Shown: in pieces, positions 40,590 through 52,705 of the stretch
How the letters are laid out: each line of letters begins with the position of its first letter
Position numbering within the stretch: position 1 is the stretch's first letter
NCBI GenBank assembly: GCA_030549495.1
Contig: JAUIRK010000685.1
Location: forward strand, 1 to 64,000
From: Nectonema munidae
Taxonomy: Eukaryota; Nematomorpha; Nectonematoida; Nectonematidae
Reading direction: 5' to 3'
Length of the DNA: 64,000 nucleotides
Notes under the pieces: generated by a model
Databases searched by the model: none
What the model was told of the DNA's origin: nothing
Seen by the model: only the letters and a program-made list of their open reading frames with translations
Position numbers and translations under genes: made by a program

Positions 40590-41633
40590 TTAAACTTCAA
40601 GAGATTTATGTTAAAATCACCTGCAATGATATGCTCATATTTATTACTCAACGAATTTAAATAGGATTCTAGGTCCGAAAAAAATCATTAAAATTACAGT
40701 TTCCTGTCAGTGGTGGCCGATAGAAGTTATGAACAATAATATTTTTCTTATTCTTAGTAAAAACTTCAATAGAGAAAACCTCAAACATCTGGGACGAAAA
40801 TTTATAATTTGAAATACTAGACTGCAAAGATTTAAGAACGAAAAAACATAGACCTGAGTGTGAGGATATAGAACATGGTTGAGAAATAAATTTATATTCA
40901 GCAAAGTAAAAAAAATTTACAAAGTTCATCAAATTTCGATTTTAAAGAATGAGTGTAATTTATATCAAGTAGAGAAGAAGGATTATTATTTTCAGAAAGA
41001 TTAGATTTAACATTATAGATAGCTAAAGTATTGCAACTAATCATCTATATCAATTAGAATTGATACTGTTATACTGTTTGATGTAATCAATTCTTTTTTT
41101 AACAAATGGACATAATGATTGGATGAGGAGACATGGTTGAAATTAGACAAGGCATTATTTCTACAATATATACATACATGATTAACCTGATGTGTTTTAA
41201 CTTTACAATCGGGACTTTTGTGAGCTTCTTCACAATAACAACATTGATCATTTTTGCTACTACAGTGTTTTGAGAAATGCCCGTAGTTGTTACAATTGGT
41301 ACAGTGTATGTGCTGATAATGAGCATAACATTTGACTTTATACAAATCAAAATATATAAAAGTGTTGTCAGAAGCGATAAGATTATAAATATCAGGAGGA
41401 AGTTTAAAGATATTAGATTTTTTGTTAGAGCATGTGCAGTGAAGGAAACAATATCGAGTGTGTTGTCCTATGTCCACCACCTCCTTGATGTCTCTATTTT
41501 TCTCTAAAATAAAGGGAAGAGCTTCTTCCTTAGTAATATCAATTCGTAAAAACAGTTTAACTTTAGGAAAAATTAATTTTTCTTTACTTGTTTCAATTTT
41601 AGATTCTTCCATTACACCTTCAGCTTTTTTCAA
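40590..41633 (-). mobile_element. Second zinc-knuckle LINE fragment (ORF1 and endonuclease)
   Basis: On the minus strand an ORF1 remnant (41633-41037) is followed by endonuclease pieces: IIVHNFYRPP (about 40740) and HIIAGDFNINLL (about 40640), both standard AP-endonuclease blocks of jockey/CR1-type ORF2. The RT is missing; the element stops at the repeat end at 40583. Confidence 0.8.
41037..41633 (-). pseudogene. Zinc-knuckle ORF1 protein of the second LINE
   Basis: About 198 codons, nearly full length for this part. Cys/His clusters: CTNCNNYGHFSKHC, CCYCEEAHKSPDC and a CIYCRN...HH cluster. Shares architecture but little sequence with the ORF1 at 1698-2303. The upstream part ('LFLRIDITKEEALPFILEKN') is also of ORF1 type. 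Whether it could still be translated is open, but its ORF2 is destroyed. Confidence 0.8.
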
Positions 41634-41733
41634 AGATTTTAAGTCAGGAGAGTATAGCTTTAGTCTGTTGCTCTTTTTTTTTTTTTTATGAAATCAGTCG
41701 ACTTTGATATCCTGTAGAGATTTTTTACTTTTT

Positions 41734-42842
41734 CTACACTTGCGTTGAGGTTTTCTTCTTTTCTATTGGAGAGTGGAGGGATAGGAATATACGAAAATGG
41801 ACATCACAAAATTCTACATGCATGTTTCTAGTTTGCTCTGCATAACTTACTGCATTTCTTTTCATAGTCTCGCTTCGAAACTTTTCCTTTGGAAGCCACC
41901 TCGTGTTTGGGTGCGTCAAGGATTTTAGAAATTGCATAATCTGAAAACAAGAGTTTAAGGCATTTACTTCAATTAAATACGATGTTCATAGAGAACATTT
42001 TTCAACCCATCAGGTATGGTTTTCATTGGCTTGAAGATGAATAGCGCACTGGGTACCAATTACATCTGGAGATTTTTGATTAATCAGAGTCTAAAAACTA
42101 AAACAGCAAGAAATTGCTAGTGCTACTCCAAATGGATGTTCTGGCTCGATAACATGTGCTATATAAAAAATTTTCACCTTGTCAAATATTTCTCTTGCTG
42201 TGGTTCTACTGAAGAGTTTTGTAGAACAGAGAATTGTCTACCAGATGCTTGTCACATACATATTGTACGCGCAATCCATCCTTTGATCAAGCTGAATTGC
42301 AAAAAAGTTGAAAATCGAATTCCGAATCAATAAAACCACCTCTGATATGTCATCCGACATCTTTTCTATTAGTCTTCTAAGGGTATAGTTTGACAAGAAG
42401 AAATGTTTTAACTATACAACGTCAGAACTTCTTAGCACATTCAATATATCATATCTTTGCAGCAAGGTGATATCAGCTATTCTCCTATGTTGTGGGACTT
42501 TTTTTACAACAGATATTTTTTTGAAACTTTTCAAACCATACTTAATATTTTGTAAAAGCATTCCTATGTTATTTATCAAACATTAATTTGTGCAATCATT
42601 CAGCCTATAGTTTTGTTTACCGGACTCTTGTGCTTCACTACCAGCCCAAGCTTCACTTGACGAACCTAGGAAAATTTGATGCTAACACTTCAGAACACAA
42701 GCGAAACTTATGTTCCTCTTCCCCACAGAGGTTAATGCAGTAAATCAAATGTCAAGTATGAGGCGTCATATTCATTTTTTAGAATAAATTAAGAAAAAAG
42801 CGCATTACATCTATAAAATTAGGCCTGAAAAGCAATAAAAGG
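41734..42842 (-). mobile_element. ZBED5-like hAT copy, truncated
   Basis: The 42500-42842 part is a direct relative of 20697-21030 (GATATTTTTTTGAAACTTTT, TTTGTGCAATCATTCAGC, GGCCTGAAAAGCAATAAAA). The 42480-41734 part corresponds to 7120-7740 of the first copy and ends in a transposase frame with TRWLPKEKFRSETMKR and HVEFCDVHFRIFLSL (41937-41734). The 3' part of the transposase and both termini are lost. Confidence 0.75.
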
Positions 42843-43010
42843 CAGCGTTTTTCAAACTGTCGGTCGCGTGAAAAATAAAATGGGTCAAGCGACATAAATA
42901 GTGGATGCTGAATAAATGAACCTAGTGATCAGAGTTTGTCCTATCACACTTAAGAATGAAAACTGTGGTTCTTGCTATCGGTCGTAGTAAAAAAAGTTAG
43001 AAAAACGCTG
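42843..43010. mobile_element. hAT MITE, CAGCGTTTTTCAAACTGT family, copy 1
   Basis: Starts CAGCGTTTTTCAAACTGTCG and ends GTTAGAAAAACGCTG. The interior (GGATGCTGAATAAATGAA, AGTGATCAGAGTTTGTC) matches the MITE at 56965-57199. No target-site duplication is visible; it sits exactly at the broken edge of the hAT copy. Confidence 0.8.
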
Positions 43011-43019
43011 GAATCGGGT

Positions 43020-43505
43020 AACTCGTACTCAAGCCACTCACCAGCTGTAAAACACTTTGATAACTAAAAAAGCAAAAAGTCATCATAAATGTAATGATCC
43101 ATCAGCAATAACAAAATATTTTTGATCATATCTTTTTTACCTTTAATGAAGGTTTTGAGCGGATCTTTTGATGAAAATGATTTTGTAAAATTTCATCAAG
43201 GCAGATGCTAGAATTAGGAGGGGCAAACTTCTATTTACCAAACACTTCTCCCATTTTTCCATCAACTTTGAGCAAAACTTGTTCAAATCACTGTCTTTGA
43301 CCTCTGTATAGGAAACTTTATCTGGCATTATGTAATACCCAAATTCAAGGAGCCTAACATAAGGCAAAGGATTAACAGTAACACTAGCGATCTTTTTTAC
43401 AAGCTTCTAAACTCCTATTAAAATTTTGAATTCTAAATTTGAGTTCTTTCGTGAACTTATCACTTGAAATTTACTATCTTTATCTTATTCTCGTGAGTCG
43501 GGAGC
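43020..43505. other. Gap with an unrecognised frame
   Basis: A 74-codon minus-strand frame (43143-43367) with KVSYTEVKDSDLNKFCSK does not match a family I know; it may be another transposon piece. Confidence 0.35.
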
Positions 43506-43648
43506 GTGGGTAAGGTTGGTTAGATACTAGGTTTCGATAACTCAAGGTCTTGGGTTCGATTCCGTATCAAGCCTACTTTCTCATAGTTTGGAAGAAGCGG
43601 CGCAATTCTGCCTTCTCAATGAAAACACACCACGGTACATTTACCTAT
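43506..43648 (+). repeat. tRNA-derived SINE, copy 6
   Basis: GTGGGTAAGGTTGGTTAGAT, B box GGGTTCGATTCCGTATC, body GGCGCAATTCTGCCTTCTCA and ACACACCACGGTACATTTAC. The best full-length copy with copy 3. Confidence 0.85.
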
Positions 43649-43649
43649 A

Positions 43650-43750
43650 CCTTCTCAAATTGGCATTTCTTTTGGGCAAGGCTTAAAGCCAAAGACCATG
43701 CTTGATTATAATAGTGGTGTGGTGCGGGTCTAGTTCATAAGCTGATACTA
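43650..43750 (+). repeat. Repeat with an inverted copy just downstream of RPL8
   Basis: CTTCTCAAATTGGCATTTCT, GGCAAGGCTTAAAGCCAAA and CTTGATTATAATAGTGG match the reverse complement of 52520-52655. The two copies face each other across the RPL8 gene. Confidence 0.75.
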
Positions 43751-44389
43751 TATGTTTATGATTCCTGACATTTTTACCAACAAATACTTCCTGCGCTTTT
43801 TTTACCAAATACCAAGTACGTAATTCAGAATTCTTAGAAGGAACAGGCACCACCATTATAGGTAGGAGTAATGGAATATCTTTTGGAAGTAGGATCATAG
43901 TTTATTGTGAGAAGTATATGGAAAAGAAATTGAATTTAAAATAATAAACAAGAAAATAGAGAAACAGAATTACATTGAAGAATACAAATATTTAAGTATA
44001 GAGCTATATAGACACACATACGGTGAATGAGATAGAAGTCTTGAAAAGATTCATCGATCAAACGAATTGTATATTCTTTCCAAAAATATTTTTTTATATG
44101 CGCATATAAAACACAATAAAACTAACTATCTGAGCTGAAACTGAACACATTCTATTATTTTCAATTTTAGAATGAAGTAATCTAAGTGTCAAATTATTTT
44201 ATTCTTTACACACGTGAAACCTCGAAACTTCTTTATTTCATTGTCTGAACCGATGACAGCAAAACGTGAAACATTTGCATAATTGGGCTTTGTGTTTCAA
44301 TATCCTTAAATGTTTTTGAAGAAAAAATCAATATTTTAAATTTATTAGTGTTAAAGTAAAAAAATTAAAGATACCCTTATCTTCTATTC

Positions 44390-44480
44390 GGTAAATGGCA
44401 TTAGGAATTTGAGTGTAGTGTTTTGATCTTATCGTCGCAGCTTCGATTCTCCATTGTGACATCTCTATGTTCAGTTATGG
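44390..44480 (+). other. tRNA-like patch, weak
   Basis: GCTTCGATTCTCC resembles a pol III B box and the preceding 50 bp could hold an A box, but no second copy exists in this window. The rest of 43750-45180 holds nothing I can name. Confidence 0.25.
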
Positions 44481-45174
44481 AACTACCTGACTCTTACAAA
44501 CTATCCACTTAACTGGGTATCTAACTGACCAACTAAATAATTCATTAACTAATAAAATTGAATAACTAACCATATATTGCTTGAAAATTTTTCTTGATCT
44601 AATTCTCTTCGTAGAACGCAAATATTATGATGGCTTCTGCACTCGTTTTTTAGATTCAATCTTTCTCTAAAGTGAGAAGTCCTAAAAAGTTTTTTATCTT
44701 TCAATCGTAGTTAAGTGTGACACTTATTACTTTTATATTATCCAATTTTTTTTGTAAATTTATTATTTAAACACATCAAGTTTTACCACATCAATTCACT
44801 TCGCAGTTCAATGAATGAGGATCGTGTCAAGATTCTTATACGTTAATTGGGTTTCCAATTGAATGTATTGATACATGTTGCTATCGCCTTAGACCAGTGT
44901 TTCCAAAACCTTTCTATCGATTAACCATACATTTATTGTTAGGAGCAATTTTACCTTCTAATTGGATTTAATCTTGATTAAAGATGTTTCTAAAAATTAC
45001 TTAAAAGAACAAAGTAGAATTTTAACAAAATTTTATTTTATTTTCACTGTTTTAATTTTGCGGGTATCACCCCCAAGTTGGTAAATATTGCTTTGGACAA
45101 AGACGAACTAACAGCGTGATAAGATTCATTTGACCCCCGCTTCGATTTCTAATCCCTTTAAAATGATAAGACCG

Positions 45175-45257
45175 ACTTCGACTTCTGATTGGCCCACGCT
45201 CATGTCACATGCTCTAAGATCTCTTATTTATGTTTTGTATTAAGGAAGAAGTGAGGA
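45175..45257 (+). promoter_or_regulatory. RPL8 proximal promoter and leader
   Basis: CTGATTGGCCCACG (an inverted CCAAT box, about 45186) and TCATGTCACATG lie 50-70 bp upstream of the start codon. The start site is not determinable by eye. Confidence 0.4.
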
Positions 45258-48200
45258 ATGGGGAAAATCATAAGAGCGCAGAGGAAAGGAAAAGGCAGTG
45301 TATGGCGGGCGCATACGAAACATCGAAAAGGAGCAGCTGCTCTCAGACCCTTGGATTATGCAGAACGACGTGGATTCATCAAGGGCATTGTTAAGGTCTG
45401 CATTACTTTGATTTATACTTCTTCTCATCTGATTTCTTTGCATGCAGGACATCATTCATGATCCTGGCAGAGGAGCTCCTTTAGCTGTTGTTGCATTCCG
45501 AGATCCGTATAAATATCGCATTAAAAAGGAGTTGTTCATTGCACCAGAAGGCTTGTACACTGGCCAGTTCATTTTTTGTGGGACAAAAGGTATGTCATCT
45601 TTCTTTTTTTGCTTCTTAACACTCATTTCCTTGATCACTAACCCTGAGCACAGGCGGAAATCTGATTTAAACATTTATAGTTTTCAAGGGGGTTCCAGTG
45701 AGGATAATTTTTTCCTGTTTATAATCCTCAATTCGTCGAATTGAAGTTTAAAAAGTCGCTGAGGATATTCAAATAAACAGATGTTTAAAAACGGAATTTA
45801 TTTTTTGATCTACTTTCACAGATTTGGTCTATTTATCAAATTATATTTCATACTCTTAAATTTTTTCAGCGGGTGAAACCTTTTTTCTGAATTCATTTTC
45901 AACGACACACACCCAATGAGCTTTTACTCCTTCTTGAGACAGTTCACGATAGGATAATGAAGGGAAACATCTTTCATTCAAATCAACAAATATGTATAAA
46001 CTTTTAATAAGCTCCTACTTATTTATGCACATTGTACACTATGGTTGCGACTTTTTTCAAGTTTTATTTCAATCTATCAAAATTAAATAAACTTTGCTTT
46101 TAACAGAAGAAAATTGGCATTATTTGCGACAAATTTTAAAAAAAGTTCAGCCATCAAATAAAAAACAATTTTGGCATAACTAAATTCCAAATTATCCGAA
46201 TTACATAAAATAAGTCTACGCCTAAACCCAATCATGTCTAGAACTAGAACAATTCCTTTTTGTATATTCAGGCTTTCTTAACGAATGGGTCGCAATGAGT
46301 CGGTAAAGATTTCATAGATGGAACTTCTCTTTGAGAATTTAATTTGTTCCTTACCCGAAATGTTCTTGAACCGAGAGAAAAATTGTCTTCTTCAGATACT
46401 TTACTGTTGGTAATTTTTTAAAGTTTTTCTGATATAATGACCATAATATTCTTCTCGGAATTCATTAACATTTGCTTTTCAGGTGTATCACTTTTATACT
46501 TTGTGAGTTATTTAATTTGCATTATGAATACATTCCTGATCGTTTGATTAGAACACAACATTAGTATAACATTGACAAAGTCGACTACACCGATCTTGAT
46601 TCTTGAATCTTGAATTACATATACTGCTATTTGATCTCATGGTGCATATGAATTGGGAGTAGCATCATACCCCCTGTAATGCTTGTTTAATTTTTAGCAG
46701 GTTTGAGTGTCGGAAATGTTCTTCCTCTTGGCTCCATGCCTGAAGGTTCCATCGCATGCAATGTTGAAGAGAAGACTGGAGATCGGGGTAAGCTGGGGAG
46801 GACTTCTGGAAATTATGTCACCATCGTCGCTCACAATAAAGACACGAGGAAAACTCGAATAAAATTGCCTTCTGGAACAAAGGTCCTAGTTCCATCTTCA
46901 AATCGAGCTATGATAGGTCAGTATCTCCTTATTTCTTCTCTTTCTTCACAAATGATGTTTAGCTCAATTTGGCCCAAAAACTGAATAAGCAAAATTTTAA
47001 ATTTCATTTAGTTGAATATATTTTATTACTTTTAACCCCTTTAAGGTTTCTTGGCATACCTTTGTCCAAAGAAATGAAAATCCTTGAATATATAAAAATC
47101 CATTGAATAATAGCAGGCGATTATTGTTCAAAATTTTGATTCCTAAACGGTTGAACTATTTGAAAAACCGAATCATTTTTGCAAAATTTACAAAAAATAT
47201 AAAACATGGTTTTTACACAAGTGTCCTCATTCACATTTCCAAGCAACCTGGAAATTCAGAAATCAAAGTCAGGGAATCTGAATAAATTGTTATTTTTTTA
47301 GAAAAATCATGGAAAAATTTCTGTAATTTTGAGATGCGTTCAGGCAACTCTGTTCAATGGCCATCTCATTTTATAGGATATACCTCTAAAAGCAAAATGA
47401 TAAAAATTCAAAGATGCAGGAAATGGGTTATGTAGCATTAATAGGAGATTGCAGAACTAGACCAATTAAAGTGATACCATCCCATACTGTGATTATAAAT
47501 TTGTTCATATTTACATACACTCACTATATTACTGCTTTTTTTCAGTAATACCTTTCAACTATTTTGAGAATCCAAAATTATTTTTAAAGTCGTATCTTAC
47601 TGTACAGTGAAATGTTTTCTGCCTCTCACAGATTTCAAAGTTTTCGGTCTTTTTTTACACCTAGTAGATCAGAGTATCCAACAAAACAGTTGCTTGCATT
47701 ATCCATTTGTCCAAGGCTTTTTGTGGGATTTAAGTGAGTTCAAGACATCTTGTCAAATAATAAATGCAAAACCTTTTTGCTAAATGAAGAATCGAACTCA
47801 AATATCTGTAATTGTGGAGGAAGGAAAAGTGGGAAAATTTTATTTGAGAATCTTGTCATTTTACATTCTTAACAAAGTACATTTTCTTTTACTAATTTTC
47901 GAGTGTTGTACTGGAAAATCTCTCTTATTCAGATTTCACATCCTGGTAAATTTGTTCTTTTTTAAAAATAGGTTTATACAAGTCAAGCAATTTTCTTCCT
48001 TTAATGCTACGATGTATTTATTCTCAGGAAGGGTATTTTTTTTATACACGTCGTCCACCTTTTTTGATATGAATCAAAACGCTCCAGCCAAATTCGTGAG
48101 ATCTTCCACGTCACCTAATCTATCGGTGCACTTGAGAGAGAATGTTGTGATAGTTTTTTTCATCCTTAGTACATGATTCTAAAAAACGCTGAGAAGGAGA

Positions 48201-51200
48201 ATTTTGAAGGAAAAGGAAAAGATAACCTTGAATCAATAATGAAGTATATTTTCTATATACTTCAAATTTAGAGTAAACTATGGTATAACTTCCATATTTT
48301 TTATGGTATCCGAATTAATTGCCATAAAAATTTGGATTCATTTACTGAATAGAAATACATCATATGTAAAAAGTGACTTTGTTAAAAGAAAATATTTAAA
48401 AAACTAAAACATGCGGGTTAAGGAGTTTCCTCTATAGAGTATTTTGTCATTACTATCATATTCTGTAATTAGGATTGCAAGTGGAACATGAAGGTCTTTG
48501 CTTTTTATGCGGATAGAAAGTGCATCGCCTTCTTCTAGGATTCCTTTTGCAACACCCCAAATTGTGTATTCTCTCCTCTGATTGGTCAATTTTACGTCAA
48601 TAAATAATTTTAACCAATCAAAAGGCTTCCAGCACACACACATACAGACGTCTAGGCTATTTATAGGATAGAAGATGATTTAAATGTTTTTTTTGATTAT
48701 TTGATGATTACTGCTGACACATTTATTTATTCAAGGAATTATGAAACGCCTCCGCGCTATTATTAGTAGGAGACAGTGATTTCTCAAAACCAAAAATAGC
48801 ACTCCAGGTTGCAATGAGAAAAAGAAGGGAGGTTCCTTTTCTGTTCGCTCAAGATGCTCTGTCAATTCCAATGTATGTATTCCCAGAGATATCTTCGTTA
48901 TCAGAGAGTTCTTTACAAGCAGATATTGCATCTTGAGGCGGAACAAGTGGACGTGCTGTTAAGTGTCGCTTTTTCAAACTAAATTCCATATAATCATTGT
49001 ACTTATTTTATTTCCTATGTCAACGATTTTTCTTTAGAGTGCTTGACCAAAATGAAAAAGAAAACCGTTATAAGTAGCATTAGAAAATGCAATCCCTGCT
49101 GCCAACCTATTAGATACCAGGCAAAGCAGTATACTTTATTTCCACTGATTTCAATTAAAACAGGATATTGTCTGTTGTCCATCTTTGATCATTGGCATTA
49201 AATGAGTATGCAGCTCTTTCAAAATTCAAGTGTTGCATGCTCACGGCGATTGCTATCAAGTTCCTTATTTTGTCATAGCAGCCTCTGTTTTTTCGACAAA
49301 AAAAGGACAAAACTCATTAAATCGTTAGTCTCTCAATCCGTAAGTGGATTTGTAAGAACTTGGAAATATATTTCAGGAGCAATATAGAACGTGCCATCGA
49401 CTGCTCATTTTTTAAAGTTCTTGAGTTACATGAGTCCTTCATCTGAAGCAAAGATTACTGTTCTACCAGAATCATTTATTTCCAAATCAAATTGAAGAAA
49501 TTTGGTTCCTGAAGCAAGACTTTCAAATTGCATTGGGATATCTTAACCACTTTCTCCTGATGGAACAGGTGGATAATTGCACTCGAGAAAGTACACAATC
49601 ATCAAGATCTGTATCAAATTCCTGCACTAAGGAATGGTTTGATTGTTATGAGTAACTCATTGCATCTCTTATCTCTATCACTTTTTGTTACAGACGCTAC
49701 GAGTAGATTCAAAAGAAACTTTTAAAATACAGAGTGGATGAGCTGTTTCTCTCAAGTTCAAGTAAATCAAATCTTTCTTATCAAGTCACATGCATTTAGT
49801 TCTCATCCTCTCCCTCTCTACTGATTTTCCTAGCAACTTCTTTTTACTCTTTGAAGCATTCGTTCTACTCTACATTATAAATGTCCAGTTAATTTTCTTG
49901 TCATATCAAAATCAGGGTTTACAGACAAAACATTAAAACTCCGAACGTCTAATTCTACAATGCTCTATGAGTGATACGAATAACTAAAATTGCAGTTGTA
50001 TTTGCTTTCACTTCCATTATTAGAAATTCGAATACTTAAAAATGTGGAAGTTAACCAATGAAAATTTTACGCCTGCCTAGTAGTTATTCGACAATGCCAA
50101 TTTTCCCGTGCCATTTTTTCGGCGGGGCATATTTGGCATAGCACTTTCCTAGTCCTATTTAAATGAAATTTATTTGATTTGCATTCTCAACACATGTTAT
50201 AGGCATCGTCGCTGGTGGTGGAAGAGTTGACAAGCCTCTTTTGAAAGCCGGAAGATCTTATCACAAGTACAAAGCCAAACGAAAAGCGTGGCCACGGGTT
50301 AGAGGTGTTGCAATGAATCCTGTTGATCACCCTCATGGAGGTGGTAATCATCAGCACATTGGACATCCTTCTACAGTTCGCAGAGACACTGCCCACGGCA
50401 GAAAGGTATGCTACCGTCCATTTTTCTTCGGAACGTATCTGCATGAAAATATTGTGATAGAAAGGAGTCACGATTGTGGCTTATTTTGAATAAACGATAA
50501 TTTTCTAAGATCTAACAAAAAAATCGATAAATATTCAATAATAATGTTTTTAATTTTAAATGCGGCTATGAAATAATTTTTTTTTTCAATCAATACTAAA
50601 AGTCAAAAAAAGTTCGCGTGGTGTTATTTATGCGAGCAATCGAATATTTTCAAAATTAATATCTCTATATGTTATACTTATTCGGAGAAATAAGAATATC
50701 GCTTTTTGGGATAAAAAATATTAAAATTTTAAGCGCTATATTTAGAGCTGACGATTTTTGTGACACTGCTGTCACAGTGGTTGTTAAAGGGTTAAAATCA
50801 TAAGTCAAATGAAAAATTCAGAAAAAATACCAATATTGCTTATGTTTCATAAAAATTTTAATTCAAAAATTCATTTAAAAGCTTTAAAGCATGGATCAAC
50901 AAACTTTTTTACCCGTCGACCCCTTCATAGAACATTTGTCTTCACATCGACTCCCCACCCCACATAGAAATGTTTCATAAAAACAGTAAGAGAAAAAATA
51001 CAAATCAAAAATGTTCCCTATATCCTGTGCTATACAATGTCCTAAGCCAGGTGTCGGCAGCCTTATGAGCCTACTTAACACTTCACAAATCATCTCGCGT
51101 GCCAACCTCATATGTATATTTATCCAAACCAAAAAATTATTTAATTTTTATATACACATTTACATAAATATACAATAATAAGTAAAATTATAATTAGCAA

Positions 51201-52460
51201 TAAAAAATTTATATAAGTAATTAGTGCTTGACTCTTTGATAACTTTAGCTAACTCTTCAATATCGGCACAATTCAAAATAAAAATAGTTGCGCATAGTCA
51301 AAAGCACATTTGATTGCCTTTAAGATCTATTATTATAAAAATTGTTTAAAAATTTATTTTACTTTATGTTATGTGTTGTTATGGCGTAAGGAGTAGTGGA
51401 AATAGACTTTATTGAAAGAACAGTAACACGTAAAAAGGTAACCTTTACGGTACAAAGATAACTATATAATTCTAGGTTCTGTTAAAGATCCTTGGTACTC
51501 CATGATTCTAGGTCCTGTGAAAGATCATTGGTATCCCCATGATTATTATAAATAAATAATATGTAATCTATATAAAATTTAAAAAACCTTAATCAAAAGT
51601 AGAAAGGTCTATTTATTTAAATAAAAAATAGATTCGTACTAAATCTATTGAAAACCCGTAATACTTAAAAATTAAATAAAAGATATTTAGATGATCAAAA
51701 TTTTCATGGTGTAAAATTGACGTCATTTTTTAATGCCAAAAAGTGAAAATTGGGAAAAACATATCAAAACTAAATATTTTTCAAAAATTTTAAATATTAG
51801 AATAAAATATAACTCAATCTGCATCCTTTCATAAAAATATAAGAAAAAAATAAATTTTAGTTTTTTTAGCAAAATTTGGTCAAAAATGTTGAAATTCGGA
51901 TTTTTGAGACGTAATTCTGGAAAATTAAAAAAATTCTGAATACGAAAATCGCAAAATTTCGTTCTCTGGCACGGGTCATTGACCTCAATTTGGGGTCACG
52001 CTACTATCACCATCAAACTCAGAATCCAAAATAAGTGAGATTTGGATTAAAAAAATGTCAAAATCCCTTTTCATCATATAAAATTTTTAGCTCAAAGCGG
52101 AAAAATGCGAAAAATGTTATACTCGGTTCGCTTGCAATCTTTATATTATAAACGATGCCATGTTTAATGTCTTTTCTTCAATATTTGCCACATTTCTTCA
52201 TTTTGTGTCTAATTTCGCTTCGTTGATAAAAAATTTTGGTCGTTCTGTAAACACCGATGAATTTCTTGGATTACAGGATTCCAAGGTTTGACTTTTTTCC
52301 AAAAAGGTGTCGCCATTGGGTTCCATTATTTCAATTGGCTTTTCCATCGCTTCCTTTAATAATTTGTGATTCTTATTTTTAGGTTGGCCTGATTGCTGCG
52401 CGAAGAACTGGTAGAATACGCGGCACCAAAGTTATCAAATCCAAGGGCGACGCTAATTAA
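45258..52460 (+). CDS. RPL8: 60S ribosomal protein L8 (uL2), five coding exons
   Basis: Exons 45258-45395, 45448-45589, 46698-46916, 50203-50405 and 52383-52460 join to 259 residues (human L8: 257). All introns are GT-AG (first donor AAG|GTCTGC is weak). It starts [19 protein letters not shown], keeps [10 protein letters not shown] and GQFIFCGTK, the junction residues [15 protein letters not shown], and the peptidyl-transferase-proximal block [20 protein letters not shown] with its conserved histidines. It ends [16 protein letters not shown]. uL2 sits at the base of the large subunit's peptidyl transferase centre and is essential. The introns are 52, 1108, 3286 and 1977 bp; the third holds a MULE remnant. 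AATAAA lies at 52487. Confidence 0.98.
48404..48643 (-). other. Unassigned 79-codon frame with a weak RasGAP-like end
   Basis: Its first ~27 codons are just translation of the CCAAT-box module described at 48578-48680, so any real coding part starts later. The rest, [18 protein letters not shown] and [11 protein letters not shown], ends in a phrase like the RasGAP 'LFRGNSLATK' box, which may be chance. It lies in RPL8 intron 3, antisense. Confidence 0.25.
48578..48680 (-). repeat. Second copy of the CCAAT/TATA module seen upstream of the ACE-like gene
   Basis: Minus strand: CCTATAAATAGCCTAG, ACGTCTGTATGTGTGTGTG, TTTTGATTGGTT. On the plus strand CTGATTGGTCAATTTTACGT matches the tandem unit of 20128-20466. 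Two CCAAT boxes here face each other. Confidence 0.65.
48720..49640 (-). pseudogene. MULE (FLYWCH-associated type) transposase remnant in RPL8 intron 3
   Basis: Minus strand, shifted frames: [16 protein letters not shown] and [17 protein letters not shown] (about 49500-49330) correspond to the MULE transposase start '..RIIIFGTEENL...VDGTFK.AP..F.QL'. About 500 bp on, [14 protein letters not shown] (about 48780-48740) corresponds to 'PRTNN..EGWH..F'. The middle has decayed. The element is antisense to the host gene. Confidence 0.6.
50880..51115 (-). repeat. Possible hAT end pair in RPL8 intron 4
   Basis: CAGGTGTCGGCAGCCTTATG (51049, plus) resembles hAT ends of the CAGGGGTCGGCAACC type, and the 50890-50950 stretch (CAACAAACTTTTTTACCCGT, CGACCCC) resembles the subterminal part of ZBED-type elements. 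No coding left. Confidence 0.4.
51468..51543 (+). repeat. Two tandem 38-bp units
   Basis: ATTCTAGGTTCTGTTAAAGA and ATTCTAGGTCCTGTGAAAGA begin two consecutive units that each end in a TGGTA...CATG block. Confidence 0.75.
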
Positions 52461-52486
52461 CTTATATTGCTTCACACATTTCTTGA

Positions 52487-52492
52487 AATAAA
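52487..52492 (+). terminator. RPL8 polyadenylation signal
   Basis: AATAAA 27 bp after the stop codon, followed by a TTTTATGTTG stretch; usual distance for a ribosomal protein gene. Confidence 0.7.
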
Positions 52493-52519
52493 TTTTATGT
52501 TGCAAAATATCTTTTAAAT

Positions 52520-52655
52520 TCTTTTATCAGCATTGGAAGTGGACACGCACCACACCACTATAACATCCAAACCACTTTTATTTTCATTATAATCAAGTAG
52601 GGTTTTTGGCTTTATGTCTTGCCTAGAAGAAATGCCAATTTGAGAATGAGAGTAA
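52520..52655 (-). repeat. Inverted copy of the 43650-43750 repeat
   Basis: The minus strand reads TTCTCAAATTGGCATTTCTT, GGCAAGACATAAAGCCAAA and CTTGATTATAATG, with a 20-bp insertion relative to the 43.7-kb copy. It begins about 30 bp after the RPL8 AATAAA. Confidence 0.75.
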
Positions 52656-52705
52656 TATTAAATTTTTGTTTTTCTCGGTACAGTTTGACATTTGATATAT
52701 TGATT

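Noticed and set aside
47040..47360. A further copy of the GTTGCCAC-end transposon in RPL8 intron 3
   Set aside because: Scattered words such as TCAGGGAATCTG and CAGGCAACTCTG recur, but no continuous alignment or paired ends could be made.
48404..48643. RasGAP exon
   Set aside because: Only about ten residues resemble the family and the frame begins inside a promoter-like repeat, so I list it only as unassigned.
50187..50471. A 94-codon minus-strand frame over RPL8 exon 4
   Set aside because: Shadow of the real exon on the other strand.
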